Source: Fremontodendron californicum
Taxonomy: Eukaryota; Streptophyta; Magnoliopsida; Malvales; Malvaceae
Assembly (NCBI GenBank): GCA_030761205.1
Contig: JAULJL010000032.1
Span: forward strand, 4,221,134-4,285,133
DNA: 64,000 nucleotides
Direction: 5' to 3'
Numbering within the stretch: the first letter of the stretch is position 1; the number at the start of each line of letters is the position of its first letter. Shown here in pieces: positions 42,342-53,736 of the stretch. The notes beneath the pieces are model-generated. The model did no database searches. It was not told where the DNA came from and saw only the letters and a program-made list of their open reading frames with translations. Made by a program: the position numbers and the translations under genes.

Positions 42342-44172
42342 TGATGCACCCAAAAGAGTGTATCTTATTTAACCTTGCACTAAAAAGATCAATTGTAAGT
42401 ATAATGATTAGCAAGGGTCGAGTCCTCAGGGATTGGGTTTTAATCTATGAGTTATTAGTTTATAACTTACGTTCAAAGAAAACAATAAAAGAAAAGGGGT
42501 TTTTGAAGCCAGATTTAAACTAAAGTAAATAATAAGAATAAGATGCAAGGCGGTATAACCAGCCAATAAAAATATATATACTAAATTAGGCGGTATAACC
42601 AGCCAATAAAAATAAAACAAAGTTAATATACAAATTAGGCGGTATAACCAGCCAATAAAAATAAATATACTTTTAAAAATAAACAAACTAGAAAAGTAAG
42701 AAAACAAGTAAGTAAGAAGAATCAAATATGAAAAATATGGTTAAGGTTTCATTCTCCACCACTAGACATCATTAAGAATCAATTTCAGATCTATCAATAT
42801 CAACCAACTATCAAAGTTAACAACCGTAGATAACAACAAGCTCTGTTATCCCAATCTTTCCTTAGTTTGTCGTTAAATAGAACAAGCTCTCTATTTAATC
42901 TCTAACCATTAAACAACCTAGAATAAGCTCTCTAAATTCAATTTAATGGCAGCTTTATGATGAGAAAGATAGGTTGATCTAAGCAACAAACAGATAAGCT
43001 CGGATTGTTCAACTTAGGTTATGTTCCACTTTGCAATTATTGAAAACTTCACCATAATCATTAATCATAAATTGCCACTTATGAATAGGAAATCAAGACA
43101 ATTACACGGATCAAGACTCCTAGACTAGCAATAGATAATTATCAAGATCTATCTAGTTGTACACCTAAATAAATCAAGACAACATCATGAACAATTCTTG
43201 TAGAAGAACATAAGCAACTTTGATAGAAAATTAATGATAGATAGAATCTGAAAATCAATCACAAAACATGTCTAGGGCTTTGAAATCACCCTTAACCAAA
43301 TAGAAGTTTAGCCTAGCATAGGCATTGTAAACATAAACATAAAATTAAAGAGAATCTAAGAAGGAAATAAAAGAAAGAAAGAAGAAGAAGAAAATAAAGA
43401 AAAAGAAAACTAGAGAAAAAAAGAAGAAGAAAACTTAGAGAATTTTATTACAATGGCTAATATCCTACCAATGTACAATGTCCCATACAATCATCCAAGG
43501 CCCTCTATTTATACACATTTTGGAGGACTAAATGACAAGAGACAAGCTTTACAAATTTCAAAGGTAGGTATAATAGGTGGGTGTATTTTTCTAACAATTT
43601 TCGTCATATTGTATGACAATTTTGATCAGCCAACTTGATGGTCGATTTTGTCAATATTGGAAGCTTGAACTGATCACATGGTCTTCTAAAAAAAATTTCC
43701 CCTATCAGTTAGTGATCCATAGCCGTTGGAATCAGCACATTTGCTGATGTGGATCAGAAGATATGGGCAAAATACCAAAACAGGTCAGCACAGACGTCAT
43801 TGCACATCAGCCAACTTGATGGTCGATTTCGCTAGGGAAAACGACTCCGTTTCAAGAAGTGTAAAACATGAAAAAGTTAGATATGCCTCTTAACTTTGCA
43901 CGGTTAAAATTTCAGCCTTATTGCTTTAGTGAAACTCCAGATATAGCTGATATGGAAAAAGGTGTGGGAACTGGAACTGAACTGAATTTGCCCTTAATTG
44001 TTGATTTAACCTAGTAATCTGAAATCACTCAAAGAAACTCGTAAAAAAAACACCAAATTACATAAAAATATAAAAGATCATAAACACAATTAGACTAAGC
44101 AATAATAACTCGCATTTGACACAAAACAATAATAAAACATAACTAAAAACTATATAATTATACGAGTTATCA
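42342..44172 (-). repeat. 3' LTR of element F
   Basis: 1831 bp, TATA box 43506-43513 (reverse), three minisatellite-type units, one U3 unit. It carries GGTTAAATCAACAATTAAGG near its U3 end, which is otherwise seen only in L1. Confidence 0.94.
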
Positions 44173-46130
44173 CACCCCCACACTTAGATTGTTGCTAGTC
44201 CTCGAGCAAAAACAAATAAAAATAAAATAAGAAAATCTAATCTAATCCACTTTCGTAGGAAATCACGGTGGCACTTAGCATGTGACACAAGCCTTTAAAC
44301 CCCTAGGTGTCCCTAGTGGACGAGTTTAGTCTCGTGAGGGTTTACTAGAACGATACCCACAAACATTGAAAAACTAAAATATAAATAAACTACATATACT
44401 AAAAATATTTACTCCTAATCCTTTCAATACACATTAGAGACAATCTTTGAACAAGTCTTATAAACTAATCAATAGCTCAAAGAATTTCACAAAAAATCAT
44501 GCTTGAATGTAAATTGTTTGAGTTAAGCCAATATTAACATAACATATTTCAATCAAAATAGTGCATATTCAAACTTAATCTCAACTACTCACATGGGATA
44601 CTCTCATGATTTTCATTCTTTAAAGTAGTGGTAAAGTGTTTACACTCAATCAATCTCATGAAAACAGTTCTACCATATTCTTGCTTGTCCACCTATTCTC
44701 CACTATTTAGATCATACAACTTCATGAATCAAGAGGTCTTTAATCAAGGTTGTAATGGGGCCAAGGGGTTTGTAATGTGATTGAATAACAAAAGGATAAA
44801 GATATGACAAAGGTTCCAAAGAGTTCATAGAGTTTAGAGACATAATAAGATCATACAAATAAAACTTCTCAAAACTCTTTACAACTTCATAGTCACCTAG
44901 GCCGGATATTCATGTTGGGCCTTTTCTTCATTCTAAACAACTTTGTAACATCTTTTTCTTTTTCCCCAAATTCAAGAGATGATTCATAATTTTTTTTTTT
45001 TTACATAGGAATGTATTTGCCAGTATTCCATTTCTTTTTTTTTTTCTCTTGACTTTTCTTTTCTTTCCCCCCCACACTTATTTCTTGTTTCCAACCCAAA
45101 TTTTTAACTAAAAATATCCCTTGTTTTTTTTTTTTTTTTGCAATATGTCTCAAAATATATAATCCATCTTTAGAACAAGGGTTATATTTAGGCTAGGTGT
45201 AAGTTTTGGTTACCAAATAAATAGCTTATTCAATGTAGGCTCACATTGGCTCACTAGGGGTGTGTTCTCTTGGAACATCAATAAGGGATGAATGTTTGGC
45301 CCTGGCTAAAAATCCTAATGCCCCTATCATATTCATGTTGTCACATGCATCAATATAGTCTCAACAAGGTCTAAAACAAGTTCTAGAGAATCATGTAATC
45401 ATAAGAGCACTCAAGAAAGAAATTAGATTGATTTGTATAATGCGTCAATCATTATAGGCTCAAAAACTCACAAGGATGATTATACAAGTCAGATTAAGTC
45501 TAAACATGCTTCTTTCTCAATCAACATATCATATTAACATTGGCTCATAAAACGATTGATATCAAGTTCAATTCTCATGAAAATCTTCTCACTAATAAAT
45601 CTGTTTTAGACTTATGCAATTCATATCTCATCATAGTATTGAAAGTAACTAAAACACACTAAAAATAATAATAAAGACTCATAAAAAAAATAGTAGACAA
45701 AAATAAAAGAAATCCTAAATCATTCCCCCCACACTTAATTCTTACATTGTCCTCAATGTAAGTCTATTAACCCAAATGAAAGAATCATGTGTAAGAGAAA
45801 ATAACTAATAACATAAGAATAGGAACAACTAAGACTCAAAACAAAACAAACTCATGCAACCTAAATAATCCTAAAATACTAAACAAAAATTAACAAGTAA
45901 ACATAAAAAGATTAAAATCAAACTGACAAGGTATGTCTCAAGTCTCCCTTACTCAGACCTTGTTCAGAATGAATACTTCTAAATTGCTTAAAACACAACA
46001 AACTTTTTTTTTTTTTTTTTAGAAGAAGATTAAATCAAACTGACAAGGTATGTCTCAAGTCTCCCTTACTCAGACCTTGTTCAGAATGAATACTTTTAAA
46101 TGTCTTAAAACACAACAATTTTTTTTAATA
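44173..46130 (-). other. 3' region of element F with poly(T)-linked repeat; LOG deleted
   Basis: The same layout as in B and D up to about 45920 (CCCCCCACACTT near 45067 and 45724; hairpin near 45742). Then a ~95-bp unit (TGACAAGGTATGTCTCAAG ... AAAACACAACAA plus thymine tract) occurs twice, 45924-46019 and 46036-46128. The second thymine tract joins directly to AATATATAGAGGACTC, the sequence before LOG. The entire LOG coding region is thus absent. Confidence 0.85.
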
Positions 46131-46356
46131 TATAGAGGACTCAGTAGTGAATCAGACAAGAGTAATAATGTCGCCGAAAGTGTATCTGACCTGTCAGAAG
46201 AAAATGTTAACCTAACAAAAGATTTTTGCGTGATTTCAGGAAGAAAATCAAAAAGAGAAAAAAAAATCAACCGCAAAAGTCAAGAGTAATAATGTCGCCG
46301 AAAGTGTATTTGGCATCTTCCTCTGGTTTTACGTCCAGAAACGGCTTAAACGCCTT

Positions 46357-46892
46357 CTATGAGTCGAGGATATGCTTCCCATCCAGTTTTCTTACAAGCT
46401 GGCAAACAGGGTCTTTTAACATCAGATTCCCAAGATGTTGCCATTCCCTTTGGAATTGCGGCCATAAATCAAGAATTTCTCTTTGTACGTCTCTACTAGG
46501 ATGCGTCTCAAGAGAAAGTTGGATATTACCCAAATTCTCCTTACTCAGTCCATCCTTAATGAATTCAATTTTATCATCTCGATTAGAGGACGGAATCCCA
46601 ATAGAACGACATTTACCGTTACACGTCCATCGTGCACAATTGGGGCAATTTGAACTCATGCGCTTTGCTCGTCGCTTCTTTGCAAAAGTGCTTCTACCTG
46701 TACCTGGTAAATGCAAAACAGGAAGATATTCATCTTCACGTACCTTGGCTTCAATTATCCAACGTATGTCTTCAGGAATCCCTTTGTGCATAAGCATTCT
46801 TAATCTTTCAAATCGAACTTGGTAAAGCTTCAGTAAAATATTTCGAGGAAAAGGAGGAAATCGTTTCGCAATCTTGAGAGAATATCATCCAT
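46357..46892 (-). pseudogene. CRP zinc-finger protein (element F), frameshifted
   Basis: Frame open over the last 146 codons (46357-46797) with the KKRRAKR stretch and all four cysteines, but C-P-N-C replaces C-H-K-C. One base is missing near 46868, so the original start (46892) is out of frame. The upstream remains of the spacer keep the LOG TATA-like box but no LOG. Confidence 0.7.
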
Positions 46893-47402
46893 CCTGAAAA
46901 AAAAAATGAAAAAAAAAATTGAAAGAGAAATTGGAAGAGAAATTTATATACAATATCAGTTTTGTGGGTAGCTGATGAAACCGATTTAAATAATCACGGA
47001 GTACCGTTATCCGCCATTTAACCGGGGTTAAAAAAATTAAAAATTATATTTACATCTAGTTATTTTCAAAACAAGGATCAGAAAGAAAAACAACATAAAA
47101 AGACACAAAAACAAAACACTCTAAATAAAATCCTAAATTCTTCCCCCCACACATAATTCTTACATTGTCATTAATGTAATGCTATTAATCCCAAATGAAA
47201 GAATCATGTGTAAGTGAAAAGAACTAATAAACAAAATAAACTTATGCAGCCTAAATGAACTTAGAAACACTAAACACAATTAGCAAAAAAAACATAAGAA
47301 AAAGATAAAGAAAAAGAGAGCAAATCTGAGGATGGCAGTTTGGCAATGCTTTCACTAATTAGGCTGCCTCCCCCAATTAGCACTTGATTGATTGTTTTCA
47401 GC
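46893..47402 (-). other. Gag-CRP interval of element F
   Basis: Contains the CRP TATA-like box (near 46950), GGCGGATAACGG, the first cargo-flank repeat (about 47130-47258, with CCCCCCACACATAA) and the post-gag hairpin (47355-47380). Confidence 0.72.
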
Positions 47403-48341
47403 CTAGCCAATTCCCCTTCTTGACTTTTTAGGATCTTTTGGCTTAGACATGAAACTTCTCGGATTTTTGCGTTTTGGAGGAAGTTTTCTTTGCAAAACAG
47501 CCAATGCCTTCTCCCCCACACGTATTATTTCATCATTCTTGGTGGGGTATGGCTCTTTTAGGAATTGTGCATATCTTGGTACTTGTCTAATGGCATCCAC
47601 AAGCAAGCTGTTTAAGGTTTCCAAAAATTGTTGTTCATGTTCCTCCTTCTTGGACTTTGCAAATCTGCTAGGAAAAAGTGGAGAAGGAACATTAGTAGAA
47701 ATAAGAACCTTAAAAGCTACCTGAGGTGTCAAAGTACTCTCAATTTGAATGGTGGCTTCATTATCCTTAAGAAGTGAATCCATCTTTGGTTTTGTCTCAT
47801 CCTCATCTTGTTCCTCATTTCTCAAGGTCACAATAGTAGCATTCTCCTTTGGGTTAATCACCGTTTGGGAAGGGAGTGCTAGAGATCTTTCTGCTACTAA
47901 TTCCACCGTACTACTAGCCAATAGGCTCATTTGCCTTTCCAAACTCTGGATGCTTGCCCTTGTTTCCTGTTGAAATTGCAAAGTATCAGTAACAAGAGAA
48001 TATACAAGATCTTCTAAAGAAGTACCTGAGTTTTGAGTCATATGTGGTGGTTGAAAAAGATCTGGTTCTTGAGACCATGATTGATCGAAGCTAGATGGAT
48101 GAGTGTAATTGGCATAAGGATCTACTTCTTGGTAATTTTTCGAGTAGCCATAATTAGTATGATCCCACCTTCCCTCATGGTAAGTGTTGGAGTAATGATC
48201 ATGCGGTTGGTCTTGGAACCATTGATGGCCTTGACATCCTCCCATGGCCAATTGTTGAACTGAGGAAGTGAGATTGGCTTGTTGATTCTCCATGTTCATG
48301 TATGCCGCCAACTCTTCAAGTGTTAGATTGCTTAATTCCAT
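47403..48341 (-). CDS. Gag-derived protein of element F (312 aa)
   Basis: Intact. It is the most divergent of the five intact copies (for example ELAAYMNME, SSTVELVAERSLALPSQTVI and PFLKEP-type FLKEPYPTKNDE). Several residues are closer to the Athila gag of element C (QVPRYAQFLKE), so it may represent an older or recombinant lineage. Confidence 0.9.
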   Translation of the reverse strand: MELSNLTLEELAAYMNMENQQANLTSSVQQLAMGGCQGHQWFQDQPHDHYSNTYHEGRWDHTNYGYSKNYQEVDPYANYTHPSSFDQSWSQEPDLFQPPHMTQNSGTSLEDLVYSLVTDTLQFQQETRASIQSLERQMSLLASSTVELVAERSLALPSQTVINPKENATIVTLRNEEQDEDETKPKMDSLLKDNEATIQIESTLTPQVAFKVLISTNVPSPLFPSRFAKSKKEEHEQQFLETLNSLLVDAIRQVPRYAQFLKEPYPTKNDEIIRVGEKALAVLQRKLPPKRKNPRSFMSKPKDPKKSRRGIG

Positions 48342-48451
48342 CTTTTTTTTTTTTCAAAATTTGAAAAGAAAAACATGTATGTACAAGAAAATAATACTAA
48401 TTAGAACTGAAAATAAGAATAAACCAAGTAACAAATAAACTAAAGAAAGCA

Positions 48452-48470
48452 ATCCCCGGCAACGGCGCCA
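48452..48470 (-). promoter_or_regulatory. Primer-binding site (tRNA-Asp), element F
   Basis: A perfect 19-nt match, 6 nt from the LTR at 48477. Confidence 0.95.
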
Positions 48471-48476
48471 AAAATT

Positions 48477-48570
48477 TGATGCACCCAAAAGAGTGTATCT
48501 TATTTAACCTTGCACTAAAAAGATCAATTGTAAGTATAATGATTAGCAAGGGTCGAGTCCTCAGGGATTG
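48477..48570 (-). repeat. 5' LTR of element F, first 94 bp
   Basis: TGATGCACCC to CTCAGGGATTG. The LTR continues at 55667 with GATTGGGTTTTAATC, overlapping by exactly five bases (GATTG): the target duplication of element G. Confidence 0.9.
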
Positions 48571-50595
48571 TAATCTAATCCACTTTCGTAGGAAATCACG
48601 GTGGCACTTAGCATGTGACACAAGCCTTTAAACCCCTAGGTGTCCCTAGGGGACGAGTTTAGTCTCGTGAGGGTTTACTAGAACGATACCCACAAACATT
48701 GAAGACATAAGAAAAACTAAAAATAATAATTATAACTAATCCTTCCAATATAAATTAGAGATAATAATTGGACAAGTCTTAAAAACTAATCAATAGCTTA
48801 AAGAAATTCACAAAAAATCTTACTTGAATGTAAATAGTTTGAGTTAAGCCAATATTAACATAACATATTTCAATCAAAATAGTGCATATTCAAACTTAAT
48901 CTCAACTACTCACATGGGATACCCTCATGATTTTCACTCTTTAAAGTAGTGGTGAAGTGTTTACACTCAATCAATCTCATGAAAATAGTTCTACCATATT
49001 CTTGCTTGTCCACCTATTCTCCACTATTTAGATCATACAACTTCATGAATCAAGAGGTCTTTAATCAAGGTTGTAATGGGGCCAAGGGGTTTGTAATGTG
49101 GTTGAAGAACAAAAGGATAAAGATATCACAAAGGTTCCAAAGAGTTCATAAAGTTTAGAGACATAAAAAGATCATACAAATAAAACTTCTCAAAACTCTT
49201 ATAAAGCACATAATAACATAGGCTAAATATTCATGTTGAGCCTTTGCATCATTCTAACCAACTTTGTAACATCTTTTTCTTTACTTTAACTAGAAGTTCA
49301 AGAGGATTTTTTTTTTTTTTTTAATATGGGGATGTATTTGACAATGATCCCTTTCTTTTTCTCTTGACTTTTTTTCTTTCTTTTCCCCCCACACTTATTT
49401 CTTGTTTCTAACCCAAATTTTCAATAAATCTTCCTTGTCTTTGCAACTTGTCTCAAAACATGCTAATTCATCTTTGGAACAAAGGTAAAGATATAAGTAT
49501 ATTTAGGTTAGGGACAAGTTATGGTTACCAAAGAGATACCTTATTCAATGTAGGCTCAAATTGGTTCACTAAGGGTGTGTTCTCTTGGAACATTAATAAT
49601 GGATGGCTGTTTGGCTCTGATTATAATCCTAATGCCTCTATCATATTCATGTTGTCACATGTATCAATATAGTCTCAAACGGTTTAAAGCAAGTTCTAGA
49701 GAATCATGTAATCATAAGAGCACTCAAGAAAGAAATTAGATTGATTTATATAATGCATCAATCATTATAGGCTCAAAAACTCACAAGGATGATTATACAA
49801 GTCAGATTAAGTCTAAACATGCTTCTTTCTCAATCAACATATCATATTAACATTGGCTCATAAAAAGGTTGACATCAAGCTCAATTCTCATGAAAATCTT
49901 CTCACTAATAAATCTGTTTTAGACTTATGCAATTCATCTCTCATCATTGTATTAAAAAGGAACTAAAACTCACAAAAAAAAATAATAATAATAATAAAAA
50001 AAAATAGTAGACAAAAATAAAAGAAATCCTAAATCATTCCCCCCCATACTTAATTCTTACATTGTCCTCAATGTAAGTCTATTAACTCAAATGAAAGAAT
50101 CATGTTTAAGAGAAAAGAACTAATAACATAAGAATAGGAACAACTAAGACTCAAAACAAAACAAACTCATGCAACCTAAATAATCCTTAAATTCTAAACA
50201 AAAATTAACAAGTAAACATAAAAAGATTAAAATCAAACTGACAAGGTATGTCTCAAGTCTCCCTTACTCAGACCTTGTTCAGAATGAATACTTCTAAATT
50301 GCTTAAAACACAACAAACAATTTTTTTTTTTTTTTTGAAAAGAAGAAATCAAACTGACAAGGTATGTCTCAAGTCTCCCTTACTCAGACCTTGTTCAGAA
50401 TGAATACTTCTAAATGGCTTAAAACACAACAATTTTTTTTTTTTTAAATTAGCAAAATATGTCCCTTACCCCCTACTAAAATATGACATTGTCCCCAATG
50501 TCAAAATTTAAAGGTAGAATGTAGGAGATATTACCTGCAGAGGTTGCTAACCACTTATTATAACTGAGACACAACAAGCAAAATGTTAGATAATG
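48571..50595 (-). other. 3' region of element G and LOG 3' flank
   Basis: Conserved layout as in D, with duplicated ~95-bp poly(T)-linked units (50237-50335 and 50342-50445). Unlike A and D it also keeps TGACATTGTCCCCAATGTCA (50484-50503), a perfect inverted repeat beside a C-rich CTTACCCCCTAC, between the poly(T) and the LOG stop. No gene. Confidence 0.8.
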
Positions 50596-51243
50596 TCACA
50601 AAGACAAAGTGCAATCCACTCCTTGCTCGTCCATATCTCTTTTTCTTTTTCCGAGCGTTTGCGAAACAACCGTAGCAGATAAACACTCATAAGCTTGGAG
50701 CTTTTTAAGTAAATCTTCAATGGTTGTAGCATAAATTATGGTTCTCCTTGCCTCTGAAAACATGAATCCATTATCCACAGCATTATCTAAATATGAAAGC
50801 AAATTACTAAAATAACCATTAATATTAAGAAAACCAATGGGTTTCTTATTTGTGACCAAAGAAGACTAAGAAGCCACGCAAGCTATTTCTTCCAATGTAC
50901 CCAGACCTCCTGGTAAAGCAATGAATGCATCGGCAGAATGGTACATGATTGTTATCCGTTCAGGGATACTCCAGACTTGTATTTCCTTACCCAAGGTAGG
51001 TCCACAAAAATCTGTGAATAGTTTTGGCACGATTCCTAGAACTGGACTTCCTCCGGCGTGTGCTGCTGTAGCGACTGCTCCCATTAAACCCGTACTACCG
51101 CCTCCATAAATCAACTGGATCTTTTGTTGGGCAAGTATTACTCCAACTCTTATGGCTTCATCAGCGAATATGTTATTTTTCCCTGGATAAGCACCTCCAA
51201 AGACACAAATTTTTTTAATGCGCTGGGATGAAGTACTTTCCAT
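50596..51243 (-). pseudogene. LOG-type phosphoribohydrolase (element G), one nonsense codon
   Basis: Aligned over all 215 codons with copy A. The Trp codon after VAS (residue 126) is TAG (50866-50868), seven residues beyond the PGGLGTLEE motif, so only the first 125 residues would be made. The glycine loop is intact. Other changes: GLLNINGY to GFLNINGY and IISATT to IIYATT. Confidence 0.92.
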
Positions 51244-51607
51244 TTTTTTTTCTTCGAGTGCCTGAAAGAGAATGAGTACATGGTGTAATATATAGAGGAC
51301 TCAGTAGTGAATCAGACAAGAGTAATAATGTCGCCGAAAGTGTATCTGACCTGTCAGAAGAAAATGTTAACCTAACAAAAGATTTTTGCGTGATTTCAGG
51401 AAGAAAATCAAAAAGAGAAGAAAAAATCAACCGTAAAAGACAAATAAAAAAAAAACGAGAATAGTTACACAAATCGAACAACACGTAAATTAAACCAAAA
51501 TAAAGTTATTGCAAATCAAACCAAAAGCTGAGAAGTCATTTATTGTAGTTGTGATTGTGGCTCACATCTTCCTCTGGTTTTACGTCCAGAAACGGCTTAA
51601 ACGCCTT

Positions 51608-52144
51608 CTATGAGTCGAGGATATGCTTCCCATCCAGTTTTGTTACAAGCTGGCAAACAGGGTCTTTTAACATCAGATTCCCAAGATGTTGCCATTCCCT
51701 TTGGAATTGCGGCCATAAATCAAGAATTTCTCTTTGTACGTCTCCACTAGGATGCGTCTCAAGAGAAAGTTGGATATTACCCAAATTCTCCTTACTCAGT
51801 CCATCCTTAATGAATTCAATTTTATCATCCCGATTAGAGGATGGAATCCCAATAGAACGACATTTACCGTTACACGTCCATCGTGCACATTTGTGGCAGT
51901 TTGAACTCATGCGCTTTGCTCGTCGCTTCTTTGCAAAAGTGCTTCTACCTGTACCTGGTAAATGCAAAACAGGAAGATATTCATCTTCACGTACCTTGGC
52001 TTCAATTATCCAACGTATGTCTCCAGGAATCCCTTTGTGCATAAGCATTCTTAATCTTTCAAATCGAACTTGGTAAAGCTTCAGTAAAATATTTCGAGGA
52101 AAAGGAGGAAATCGTTTATGCAATCTTGTGAGAATATCATCCAT
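51608..52144 (-). CDS. CRP zinc-finger protein (element G)
   Basis: 178 aa, the same length as copy A, with about four residue differences (for example LHKRF, IPGDIR, GIPSSN, CQLVTKL). The four cysteines and basic stretch are intact. The frame is open well upstream of the ATG, but the shared start MDDILTRL is preferred. The CRP-LOG spacer has a single copy of the repeat, the likely ancestral form shared with K. Confidence 0.7.
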   Translation of the reverse strand: MDDILTRLHKRFPPFPRNILLKLYQVRFERLRMLMHKGIPGDIRWIIEAKVREDEYLPVLHLPGTGRSTFAKKRRAKRMSSNCHKCARWTCNGKCRSIGIPSSNRDDKIEFIKDGLSKENLGNIQLSLETHPSGDVQREILDLWPQFQREWQHLGNLMLKDPVCQLVTKLDGKHILDS

Positions 52145-52655
52145 CCTGAAAAAAAAATGAAAAAAAATGAAAGAGAAATTGGAAGAGAAATTTATATACA
52201 ATATCAGTTTTTTGGGTAGCTGATGGAACCGATTTAAATAATCACGGAGTACCGTCATCCGCCATTTAACCGGGGTTAAAAAAAATAAAATAAAAATTAT
52301 ATTTACATCTAGTTATTTTCAAAACAAGGATCCATAAAGAAAAACAACATAAAAAGACTCAAAAACAAAACACTCTAAATAAAATCCTAAATTCTTTCCC
52401 CCACACATAATTTTTACATTGTCCTTAATGTAATGCTATTAATCCCAAATGAAAGAATCATGTGTAAGTGAAAAGAACTAATAAACAAAATAAACTTATG
52501 CAGCCTAAATGAACTTAGAAACACTAAACACAATTAGCAAAGAAACATAAGAAAAAGATAAAGAAAAAGAGAGCAAATCTGAGGATGGCAGTTTGGCAAT
52601 GCTTTCACTAATTAGGCTGCCTCCCCCAATTAGCACTTGATTTAAGTTGTCCAAC
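52145..52655 (-). other. Gag-CRP interval of element G
   Basis: Contains the CRP TATA-like box (near 52192), the GGCGGATGACGG stretch, the first cargo-flank repeat (about 52390-52513) and the post-gag hairpin (52608-52633). Confidence 0.72.
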
Positions 52656-53594
52656 CTAACCAACACCCCTTCTTGGCTTTTTAGGCTTGTTAGGCTCATA
52701 CATGAAACTTCCCAAATTTGAGCGTTTGATAGGAAGCTTTCTTTGCACAAAAGTAGATGCATTCTCCATTACAAGTATTATTCCATCATCCTTTGTAGTG
52801 CATTGCTCATTGAGGAATAAAGCATATTTTGATACTTGTTGAATGGCATCCACAAACAAGTTGTTTAAGGTTTCCGGCATGTGTTGTTCATGTTCTTCCT
52901 CCTTGAACGTTGCAAATATACTAGGAAAAGGTGGAGAAGAAACATTAGTAAAAAGTGGAACTTTAAACGTTACCTCAGGTGCCGAAATACTCTTATTTGT
53001 ATTTGTGGCTTCATTATCCTCAAGAATAGAATCCATCTCTAATTCTGTCTCATCCTCATCTTGTTCCTCATTCCTCAAGGTCACAATAGTAGCATTCTCC
53101 TTTGGGTTAATCATCGTTTGGGCAGGGAGTTCTTCAGATCTTTGTGCTACCCATACCACCATACTACTAGCCAATAGGCTCATTTGCCTTTCCAAACTCT
53201 GGATACTTGCCCTTGTTTCCTGTTGAAATTGCAAAGTATTAGTAACAAGAGAATCGACAAGATCTTCTAAAGAAGTACCTGAGTTTTGAGTCATATGTAG
53301 TGGCTGAAAAAGATCTGGTTCTTGAGACCATGATTGATTAAATCTAGATGGATGAGTGTAATTGGCATAAGGATCTACTTCTTGGTAATTTTTCGAGTAG
53401 CCATAATTAGTATGATCCCACCATCCCTCATGGTAAGTGTTTGAGTAATGATCATACTGTTGGTATTGGAACACTTGATGGCCTTGACATCCTCCCATGG
53501 CCAATTGTTGAACTGGGGAGGTGAGATTGGCTTGTTGATTCTCCATGTTCATGTATGCCACCAACTCTTCAAGTGTTAGATTGCTCAATTCCAT
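52656..53594 (-). CDS. Gag-derived protein of element G (312 aa)
   Basis: Intact, MELSNLTLEE to KKPRRGVG, closest to the D copy in its middle part (EDNEATNTNKSISAPEVTF). It has the same missing capsid and knuckle. Confidence 0.9.
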   Translation of the reverse strand: MELSNLTLEELVAYMNMENQQANLTSPVQQLAMGGCQGHQVFQYQQYDHYSNTYHEGWWDHTNYGYSKNYQEVDPYANYTHPSRFNQSWSQEPDLFQPLHMTQNSGTSLEDLVDSLVTNTLQFQQETRASIQSLERQMSLLASSMVVWVAQRSEELPAQTMINPKENATIVTLRNEEQDEDETELEMDSILEDNEATNTNKSISAPEVTFKVPLFTNVSSPPFPSIFATFKEEEHEQHMPETLNNLFVDAIQQVSKYALFLNEQCTTKDDGIILVMENASTFVQRKLPIKRSNLGSFMYEPNKPKKPRRGVG

Positions 53595-53711
53595 CGTTCT
53601 TTTTTTTTTTTTTTCAAAATTTGATAAGAAAAACCCGTATGTACAAGAAAAAAAAACTCATTAGAACTAAAAATAAGAATAAACCAAGTAACAAATAAAC
53701 TAAAGAAAACA

Positions 53712-53730
53712 ATCCCCGGCAACGGCGCCA
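53712..53730 (-). promoter_or_regulatory. Primer-binding site (tRNA-Asp), element G
   Basis: A perfect 19-nt match, 6 nt from the LTR at 53737. Confidence 0.95.
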
Positions 53731-53736
53731 AAAATT

